Shown here: one piece after another, positions 32,559 to 38,330 of the stretch | How the letters are laid out: each line of letters starts with the position of its first letter | How positions within the stretch are numbered: the first letter of the stretch is position 1 | IMG/VR virus record: IMGVR_UViG_3300032524_000092 | Coordinates: 1-38,330 of that record | DNA length: 38,330 bases | DNA from: a virus | Reading direction: 5' to 3' (one strand) | Translations under genes and position numbers: made by a program | The notes under the pieces: model-generated | Told to the model about the DNA's origin: nothing | The model's input: only the letters and a program-made list of their open reading frames with translations | Database searches by the model: none

Positions 32559-33658
32559 ACCGAACTCCCTGCTGCTTCGAGTATATAGTCTACATTATCG
32601 TCAGACAGCCACGGCCCTATTGGTATAAATACCACTTCTCTGGCCGCCAGTTCTGCTTTTTTGCACAGTGCTTTTTGTCTTCCAAATACACTGTATTCAT
32701 AGTTCAATCTCCACATTCTTGACACACTAATACCTTTTGATATCATGTGTTCAATAAATTTATCTCTGTTCGGTACACGGATCCAGTAAAGCCACCAAGA
32801 GGGCTTTATGTATTCCGGAACGTAAGGTGGAAGAAATCCCATGTGTGAGAATTCTCCAGTATACCGTGCTGCTTGTTTTCTAGCAATAGAAATATTGCTA
32901 TCTAAGTTGGCAATATTGGCGTTGCCAATAGCTGCAGCAATATCATTCATATGGAATTTATATCCCGGTTCTAGTATGTCAGCTTCCATTTGGTGGGCTA
33001 ATCTAGACACACCTTCTGGTGCATTACGCGATATACCAAACCATTTCATATTATTTGCTCGTTCTTTTAGATTGTTGTCTTTGAATACTAATGCTCCGCC
33101 ATCTCCAGTGCTTAGCTGTTTAATGGATTGAAAACTAAAGCATGAGAAATCATATCTAGCAGATATATGTATATCATTTACAACTGTACCTACAGCGTGG
33201 GCACAATCTAGTATTACTGGAATACCAAACATATCTAATCCTGCAGGGTATAACCCGCCCACTGCAGTAGCAACTATGGCCTTGACTTTTTTAGCCTTTC
33301 TTCCAAGACCTAAAAATAGACTTTCGATACTGTGTCTATCTAATAGTAAATCATCATATGTAACGTCAGCCCAAACTATATGTGCTCCTACAGATATTAT
33401 AGCCATGTTGGTAGCTACCATAGTGTATGGAGTACTAATTACAAGATCACCATGACCCACACCGGCAAGTTTGAGTGCCATAACCATTGCGCTTGTGCAT
33501 GAATTAGTTGCTACAACATTATCAGTACCAAATCTTTTCTGTAGGCTACTTGTAAACAGTTTAACTTCAGGACCTTCTCCAGTCATTCCAGATTCAAGTA
33601 CTCTAGCCACTGCGGCTGGTGCTTCTGGAGACGTATTTACTTTAAATAGTGGTATCAT
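32555..33658 (-). CDS. DegT/DnrJ/EryC1-type sugar aminotransferase (possible GDP-perosamine synthase)
   Basis: The 367-residue PLP enzyme transfers an amino group to a keto-sugar nucleotide. Motifs seen: GEGPEVKLF (27-35), NSCTSAMVMALKLAGVGHGD (52-71), TPYTMVATNMAI, the acidic PLP-ring contact ILDCAHAVG (D151), and the Schiff-base lysine in SFQSIKQLSTGDGGALVF (K180). With Gmd three genes away, GDP-4-keto-6-deoxymannose would be an obvious substrate, giving GDP-perosamine (PerA-type), although other keto sugars are possible. Start and stop overlap the neighbours as ATGA. Family membership is sure, the substrate is inference. Confidence 0.88.
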   Translation of the reverse strand: MIPLFKVNTSPEAPAAVARVLESGMTGEGPEVKLFTSSLQKRFGTDNVVATNSCTSAMVMALKLAGVGHGDLVISTPYTMVATNMAIISVGAHIVWADVTYDDLLLDRHSIESLFLGLGRKAKKVKAIVATAVGGLYPAGLDMFGIPVILDCAHAVGTVVNDIHISARYDFSCFSFQSIKQLSTGDGGALVFKDNNLKERANNMKWFGISRNAPEGVSRLAHQMEADILEPGYKFHMNDIAAAIGNANIANLDSNISIARKQAARYTGEFSHMGFLPPYVPEYIKPSWWLYWIRVPNRDKFIEHMISKGISVSRMWRLNYEYSVFGRQKALCKKAELAAREVVFIPIGPWLSDDNVDYILEAAGSSV

Positions 33659-34233
33659 ATTATTCTTCTTAGTACGGTTATTGAATATTTACCGTCTATT
33701 ATGATTTGAGAATTGAAGTGATCAGTAATAAACCTATAATCAAGTATAGGCTCAAAAGATAGATAGTCATATTTCTTTTGCCAATGATTAAGGTGTCCAC
33801 CTTCAAGAATTATTGTTTTTCGCACCTTCGGTATCCATTGCATTAAAAGTGGGTATATATTACTCATATGATTACATATATCAATATGTAGTAAGTCTAT
33901 TGGGGCAGTGAATCTTTTGAGTTTAGCTACTTCGGATGCGTCCATTTTTTCCACAGACCACGCACATTTTAAGTTCCGTGATCTAAGATAACTGTTGGCA
34001 ATAGTTTGATTTGCGTGTGTTTTAGAGTTTGGAGGTCCTTGATATGTGTCTTCGAATGAATCAAATGTAGTAAGAGTTGTACCAGAATTCATTAGTTCGC
34101 CTATCATTCCAGCGCTGTATCCTTGCTGTGTTCCAATCTCTACGACTGTGCTGGGGTTAGTTGCCCATACGGTACTTATAAATGCAGCATTCATTGCTGA
34201 AGTTTTGTATGATGTATGTTTTATTTTTGACAT
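33655..34233 (-). CDS. SAM-dependent methyltransferase-like protein
   Basis: The 192-residue protein contains a glycine-rich SAM loop, VVEIGTQQGYSAGMIG (30-45), then LTTFDSFEDTY and a later strand LLHIDICNHM (114-123), which fits class I methyltransferases of the Methyltransf_24 or cephalosporin-hydroxylase-like group. Such proteins commonly modify sugars in surface-glycan clusters. The gene sits between the VOC-fold gene (TAATG overlap) and the aminotransferase (ATGA). Acceptor unknown. Confidence 0.68.
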   Translation of the reverse strand: MSKIKHTSYKTSAMNAAFISTVWATNPSTVVEIGTQQGYSAGMIGELMNSGTTLTTFDSFEDTYQGPPNSKTHANQTIANSYLRSRNLKCAWSVEKMDASEVAKLKRFTAPIDLLHIDICNHMSNIYPLLMQWIPKVRKTIILEGGHLNHWQKKYDYLSFEPILDYRFITDHFNSQIIIDGKYSITVLRRII

Positions 34234-34667
34234 TACTTCTCCGTTGCGTAGTTAGGAGATCGAAGCTCAATCCAGTTACCTTCATAATCTCTAATGAATA
34301 TATTTCTCCACGCATCTCTCCAGTGTATCATAACAGAAAATTTACCTGCATGCTTCTTTAAGAATGCTATTCTATCATCAATATCTATGGCTAAATGATT
34401 AACACCATACCTATAAAATGGGTGACCTATGTCAAAGTCATGGGCACCTTCAACAGTATCAGAAAATTGATGAATCTCAACTTTGATTCCATCTTTCTCA
34501 TACATCTTAATATTGGCTTTTGCTGGAATATTAAACAGATCTAATGCTGCCTGCTCTGGAAGTATGTTATTACCAATCTCCTTAAATCCTAGTATGTCAC
34601 ACCAAAACTTTTCAAATATCTTAAAATCATTTGTAATGTATCCAATGTGCCCAAGTGTTAGCTTCAT
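34233..34667 (-). CDS. VOC-fold (glyoxalase/dioxygenase-like) metal protein
   Basis: The 144-residue protein shows a full vicinal-oxygen-chelate pattern of two beta-alpha-beta-beta-beta units, with candidate metal ligands H7 (LTLGHIGY), E64 (KVEIHQF), H91 (VNHLAIDI) and E134 (NWIELRSP). The family includes glyoxalases, dioxygenases, epimerases and resistance proteins, so the reaction is unknown; a sugar-modifying step is suggested by the cluster. A longer GTG-initiated frame exists, but the ATG at 34667 is preferred because AAAGGACTACTTATG precedes it and it overlaps the previous stop as ATGA. Confidence 0.8.
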   Translation of the reverse strand: MKLTLGHIGYITNDFKIFEKFWCDILGFKEIGNNILPEQAALDLFNIPAKANIKMYEKDGIKVEIHQFSDTVEGAHDFDIGHPFYRYGVNHLAIDIDDRIAFLKKHAGKFSVMIHWRDAWRNIFIRDYEGNWIELRSPNYATEK

Positions 34668-35860
34668 AAGTAGTCCTTTATCTCTTCTTTGTAGAAGTCT
34701 ACGGTTTTCCATCTGTAGGCTTGTATTTTGTCGTAGTCTACTCCCCACTGAGTTAGAGTAGCAGTGAACTGATTGTGCATTTCTAAGAACAGATCTTTTG
34801 CAGCAAACGCAGCTAATTCTTTTACCATAGCCCAGTGTGCTACATATGTGCCGTAGTGCTCTGCTGTGAAGTGTGGTTTAAAATGATCCATATTGGGTTT
34901 AAATTCTCTTGCTCCTGGATCGAAGTACCCTTCTACCATATATCCGTTTCCAAGGTGCCAGTATGGGGCAGCTATAGTGAGGTCGTGTTTCCAACTTACA
35001 TCAATTGTGTCTACAACATCTAAAGATGTATCAAAGCTATTGGCTGCATCGTTGTGCTGAGTAACCACGTGATTGCGCATACAAAAAGATCTACCATCAT
35101 GATTTACAATTCCTGCCATTTTCATGTTTGGGGATGCACACATGATAGTCCAGAAATCTGACCTAAGTCCTCCATCAATTCTAATATGTATATTTGGCAG
35201 ATCAAATGGATCACTATCTAGTGTGCGGCAGATATTATTCCATCGCATAACCTCACTGTGAAAAGGGGAAGAATCTTTACCACGTCCGTTTTGTATTATG
35301 GTATTAGAATTATATGATTCTAAGCATTCTTTAAAGAAGTCACGTTTAAATAAGAACAGATCACCGTTGTTAGTTGGGTATTTCCATGGAAGCCAATCCC
35401 AATTACGTTTGCCTTCCTGACCTACTCCGCTACAATCTAATGGAAGTTGTCCATCAATGTGGTGAAATATACTACGTGGGAAGTTTGATGCACTTACAAA
35501 AGTAACATCAGTATTGTTTTCTAGGAAGTCTGCTATTGCATTTAGTGAATCAGCAGATGGGAAAGCATCGTGGTCCACACGCATAAGGTAATCGTAGTCA
35601 AGATCCATTCCGCTTGATATTCCAATAAAGTTTGCTTCTGTATCAAACGGTATTGGCTTACGTTTTTGTAGATCAATAACCGGGTATGGGTTAACTATAT
35701 TAGTAAAATATTCAGTATCGATATTGTTATTTACAAAAACAAAATCGAATCTATCTAATTCAGATGACTTACGATCCAGAAACCTACGCCAAGCAGAAAT
35801 GAATATTGAGTTTCCATTATTGTAGAAGCCACATGATTGTATAGTGACTCTTATTTTCAT
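34664..35860 (-). CDS. Glycosyltransferase-like protein (GT-A type)
   Basis: The 398-residue protein has an N-terminal Rossmann-like domain with VFVNNNIDTEYF (41-52), then YDYLMRVDHDAFPSADSL (89-106), in which D96-H97-D98 forms a DXD metal site. The segment NGDLFLFKRDFFKECLES further on fits the acceptor-side helices of GT-A enzymes. It shares no obvious identity with the other GT-A genes here, so the set seems assembled rather than duplicated. TAATG overlap and GAAGAGG site at the start; ATGA overlap with the VOC gene. Substrate unknown. Confidence 0.62.
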   Translation of the reverse strand: MKIRVTIQSCGFYNNGNSIFISAWRRFLDRKSSELDRFDFVFVNNNIDTEYFTNIVNPYPVIDLQKRKPIPFDTEANFIGISSGMDLDYDYLMRVDHDAFPSADSLNAIADFLENNTDVTFVSASNFPRSIFHHIDGQLPLDCSGVGQEGKRNWDWLPWKYPTNNGDLFLFKRDFFKECLESYNSNTIIQNGRGKDSSPFHSEVMRWNNICRTLDSDPFDLPNIHIRIDGGLRSDFWTIMCASPNMKMAGIVNHDGRSFCMRNHVVTQHNDAANSFDTSLDVVDTIDVSWKHDLTIAAPYWHLGNGYMVEGYFDPGAREFKPNMDHFKPHFTAEHYGTYVAHWAMVKELAAFAAKDLFLEMHNQFTATLTQWGVDYDKIQAYRWKTVDFYKEEIKDYL

Positions 35861-36534
35861 TATAACCTCTTCAGTATAGTAAGGCCATTATTGTTGGTGT
35901 AGACTTTCTCAATTGACCAGTGTGGATTATCTCTAATAAATCGTATTATAGCATAATTTAGTCCAGTACCAACTTCGTTTGTAGTAACATGATCTACAAA
36001 TAACTTTGCATCACACGCTTGCCCTTGTGTACCAAATGTTTCTGTATCATGCATTATAATGTATTTAGTAGCTTGGTTGCCGTGCCGGGCTAATTCAATC
36101 TCAAGAACATCTTTGTGGTGGAACGTGTCAATGAATAGTAGCTCAACTTCATCAATAACTGGAATCTTTGTAGTATCCCCTTTTTGGTACGTATAATCAA
36201 CCAAGTCGTCATATAGACGTTTATATTCATTTGCCCAAAAGTTATTAGTTCTAGGATCCCCACCGGCGTGCTCTTTAGAGTTCCATTCGAATAGATCGAT
36301 TGATAATAATGATTTTGGCTTAGCAAATAAGAATGCTCTAGTAGAGAATCCGTATCGTACGCCCATTTCAGTTATAGTGTCAACCTTTAGGCCATACTCT
36401 ATAAGGGTAGGTACGTGCTCATTAATGTCACAACCATGTGTGTTTGTCATTCGGTAGATTTCATTTTTCTCACCTTCATATGATGCTACTGGAAAGTGTC
36501 CGAGCATGAGATTTAGTTTTTCTTGATAGTGCAT
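35860..36534 (-). CDS. SAM-dependent methyltransferase / cephalosporin-hydroxylase-like protein
   Basis: The 224-residue protein has a SAM-loop pattern TITEMGVRYGFSTRAFLF (53-70), then LLSIDLFEW (77-84), LLFIDTFHHKD (132-142) and IIMHDTETFG (159-168), the HDT strand typical of this group in phage and bacterial glycan clusters. It probably methylates a sugar hydroxyl. AGGATATATTATG marks the start; the stop overlaps the next gene as TAATG. It is distantly like the protein encoded from 34233 in layout but not in sequence. Confidence 0.7.
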   Translation of the reverse strand: MHYQEKLNLMLGHFPVASYEGEKNEIYRMTNTHGCDINEHVPTLIEYGLKVDTITEMGVRYGFSTRAFLFAKPKSLLSIDLFEWNSKEHAGGDPRTNNFWANEYKRLYDDLVDYTYQKGDTTKIPVIDEVELLFIDTFHHKDVLEIELARHGNQATKYIIMHDTETFGTQGQACDAKLFVDHVTTNEVGTGLNYAIIRFIRDNPHWSIEKVYTNNNGLTILKRL

Positions 36535-36548
36535 AATATATCCTATTA

Positions 36549-37949
36549 TTAAATTAGTTTTTTAATGTATGATTCTACAACTGCAGCTACAAGATCTGGA
36601 GCAGTACTGTTATACCATTCTGTGTAAATTCCATCTTGTGCGTTCTGGAAATGTAGCCAATCATCCCCGTGGTTATCATCTCCTATTTGAGCTTCACTGT
36701 CTTTGTATTTAATGTCCCAATGAGTAGTACGTGTATTCTCAGGGTTCAGAGTAGGGGTACATTGGAAGCACTGATCAATTACAATAGGATGAACTTTGAA
36801 TTTAATAGGCTCTCTATCTCTATCTAATGTTATATATGTGGCAGCATGCTCAAATGATACTGGGAATAGAAAGTTGGAATATCTATTTGTGCGCAATATG
36901 GTAATGAACTCAGCAAAGCCGCCCGGGTCAGATAGGTAGGTCTTGCAGTTCCTAGCCAATAGTATGTCTTGCCATATATCAAGCCTACGCACGTTCTCAA
37001 TTCCGCAATTACGTAGTTGTTGTAATTCATGCTTCTCTGACAGTCTGTGATGGTATGGGGCTACTGTCCAAGAGTATGTGAATAGTATATCATCGCACAT
37101 ATCTTGTAACCTGGCTAGTAAGTCGGGGGTCTGACCACGATTAAAGTTTTTACCTACTTCACCATCCTTTAGTGTGAATATAATTTTAACTGGCTTACCT
37201 AATTCACGTAAGCGCCTAACTATGTCAAATATGACATTAAATTGCTTATTGATGCCATAGTACCAACGTACGTAGTCAGGCCATCTAAGACCAACACGTA
37301 GATAGTCTCTATAGTTATATGCTAGATCCATATTCTCTGCAATGTATTCATCTGTAAATGTAAATGGATAGTCGTCATCATCCATGCACATATATTCTAA
37401 TAGTGTACGATCCCATCCAACTTTTCCGTCAATAGGATATACTTTTCTTCCAAGACCTAAATGAGCTACTTCGTTGTTGTGTATTTCAAGAGCATTAGCT
37501 GCTATATTACTATCAATCCATTTAGCTGTTGGCCAGAACTGTTCTAGGATAGGTGCAGAGGCCATACCTATACGCCAGATGTAGTCAAATCCTTCATCAC
37601 TAACAAAGCCGTCCGGAAATACAGTTGGGTCGCCCTCATTAAGAAGATTTACCCAATCAGTTTCTCCACCGCCTTCTAGTTGGTACCGTTGTTTTACAAC
37701 AGCCATTTGGAGGTCATCTACAGGTAGATTAACTTTACCGCGATATGTTTCTAGCCCTATACAGTTTGTTTCATCAACATTACTACGATATAGGTGAATC
37801 TCTACATTAGGAAAGAACTCCTTCATTATCTTGTAGTGACAGAAATAGGCAAAGTCCATTCCTAGATTCTCTCCTAGGTTTAGTACTTTGATTTTAATTG
37901 GGCGTCCGCTTCTTAGGTCCTTTATAAATTCTTGTGGGCTTATGTACAT
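36549..37949 (-). CDS. Putative glycosyltransferase-like protein (GT-B type)
   Basis: This 466-residue protein lies inside the glycan cluster. It starts KVLNLGENLGMDFAYFCHYK (23-42), as GT-B enzymes can, and its C-terminal half has LARNCKTYLSDPGGFAEFIT, a loop-plus-helix that in GT9-like and O-antigen-type transferases lies at the donor site. The middle is Trp/Tyr-rich (RVGLRWPDYVRWYYG). No clear EX7E or DXD was found. An AGAGGTAGTTATG site sets the start. It may be a glycosyltransferase or another sugar-handling protein; I am not sure. Confidence 0.5.
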   Translation of the reverse strand: MYISPQEFIKDLRSGRPIKIKVLNLGENLGMDFAYFCHYKIMKEFFPNVEIHLYRSNVDETNCIGLETYRGKVNLPVDDLQMAVVKQRYQLEGGGETDWVNLLNEGDPTVFPDGFVSDEGFDYIWRIGMASAPILEQFWPTAKWIDSNIAANALEIHNNEVAHLGLGRKVYPIDGKVGWDRTLLEYMCMDDDDYPFTFTDEYIAENMDLAYNYRDYLRVGLRWPDYVRWYYGINKQFNVIFDIVRRLRELGKPVKIIFTLKDGEVGKNFNRGQTPDLLARLQDMCDDILFTYSWTVAPYHHRLSEKHELQQLRNCGIENVRRLDIWQDILLARNCKTYLSDPGGFAEFITILRTNRYSNFLFPVSFEHAATYITLDRDREPIKFKVHPIVIDQCFQCTPTLNPENTRTTHWDIKYKDSEAQIGDDNHGDDWLHFQNAQDGIYTEWYNSTAPDLVAAVVESYIKKLI

Positions 37950-37957
37950 AACTACCT

Positions 37958-38197
37958 CTAGTATTGTTTGTGTTTTGGTTCTGTTAGCTTGGTATTTTTT
38001 CCTGATATAGCGTCTTTGAACAGCTCGTTTATCTCATCCATTAGATCATTACGTTGTCTGTTAACTGCGCTTACAGTATCTGCGGCGCTAAGACGTTCTT
38101 CGTCTGTAAGTGATAGGTCTCTGCGTGTGTCTTCAAGATGCCATAGACGTACGTTTGAAATAGTTAATTTATCTACTAAACTTCCTAGTGTTTCCAT
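37958..38197 (-). CDS. Small DUF4254-like protein of the glycan module
   Basis: The 79-residue helical protein opens METLGSLVDKLTISNVRLWH (1-20) and continues with NRQRNDLMDEI. This resembles short phage DUF4254-type proteins, which tend to lie beside glycosyltransferases. No catalytic motif is visible. AAGGATAATCAATG gives a good start, 3 bases after the stop of the partial gene upstream. The family call comes from memory of the pattern. Confidence 0.55.
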   Translation of the reverse strand: METLGSLVDKLTISNVRLWHLEDTRRDLSLTDEERLSAADTVSAVNRQRNDLMDEINELFKDAISGKNTKLTEPKHKQY

Positions 38198-38200
38198 TGA

Positions 38201-38330
38201 TTATCCTTTTATCCATAGTGACTGGTATTCTACAATTATAGGTATATATCCTTTATTGTATAACCACTCGTGACTAGTTCCACATTTACCTTCTCCAGGT
38301 AAGTCATAATCATCTAGAAGAATAATACTA
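38201..38330 (-). CDS. C-terminal end of a methyltransferase-like protein (partial)
   Basis: An open frame enters at the window edge and ends in TAA, giving 42 residues. The part seen, SIILLDDYDLPGEGK and then GYIPIIVEYQSLWIKG, matches the last strands of TylF/cephalosporin-hydroxylase-type methyltransferases, where a DDY or DDYGxPG turn is typical. It would be the third such protein in the cluster. The N-terminal half lies outside the window. Confidence 0.5.
   Translation of the reverse strand, partial: SIILLDDYDLPGEGKCGTSHEWLYNKGYIPIIVEYQSLWIKG

Noticed and set aside
34668-34748. Longer version of the VOC gene from a GTG at 34748
   Set aside because: The added N-terminus lies inside the previous gene. 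The ATG at 34667 has a good Shine-Dalgarno and an ATGA overlap.
1-38330. tRNA genes, integrase, attachment sites or insertion sequences
   Set aside because: Gaps between genes are too short for tRNAs, and no cloverleaf, recombinase or terminal repeat was seen.

Overview
The window is a late-gene block of a large-genome tailed phage with a contractile tail (myovirus-type Caudoviricetes). Every supported gene lies on the minus strand, so transcription runs from 38330 down to 1. The evidence is a recognisable order of large terminase, portal, prohead protease, candidate scaffold, major capsid protein, neck genes, tail sheath and tail tube. The genes are packed tightly, mostly with ATGA or TAATG stop/start overlaps, and no stretch over 300 bases lacks a gene. 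The DNA is AT-rich. I see no tRNA, integrase, CRISPR array or insertion sequence, and nothing that names the host.

Region 1 (38330 to about 28645) is a glycan module. It holds a GDP-mannose 4,6-dehydratase (gmd), a DegT/DnrJ/EryC1-type sugar aminotransferase, two SAM-methyltransferase-like proteins plus the end of a third, a VOC-fold protein, four or five glycosyltransferase-like proteins and a small DUF4254-like protein. Gmd plus a 4-keto-sugar aminotransferase is the minimal pair for GDP-perosamine, so a modified deoxy-aminosugar glycan is a reasonable inference.

Region 2 (28645 to about 22521) mixes small unknown proteins, a four-helix membrane protein with a coiled coil, a GT4 glycosyltransferase, a cysteine-cluster protein, two Gly/Ala-rich probable virion or membrane-active proteins, and a 55-residue ribosomal protein bS21 homologue.

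Region 3 (22518 to 14254) is the packaging and portal block. A stand-alone 269-residue protein shows intein/Hint blocks in the right order but lacks the splicing residues. It directly precedes a terminase large subunit interrupted by two inteins: a mini-intein just before Walker B and a LAGLIDADG-bearing intein before the nuclease domain. A 585-residue unknown, the portal and a zinc-finger-like protein follow.

Region 4 (14261 to 8250) is the head block: a prohead protease with a zinc-knuckle-like insertion and two histidine-rich repeats, a scaffold candidate, an extra 386-residue structural protein, the major capsid protein and an unknown protein.

Region 5 (8242 to 1) is neck and tail: an Ig-like-domain neck protein, two connector or tail-completion candidates, a 900-residue sheath, the tube, and two further proteins that repeat tube motifs. 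Stem-loops, two of them convincing terminators, follow the abundant virion proteins (386-residue protein, capsid, sheath, tube) and may set gene dosage in an otherwise continuous operon.
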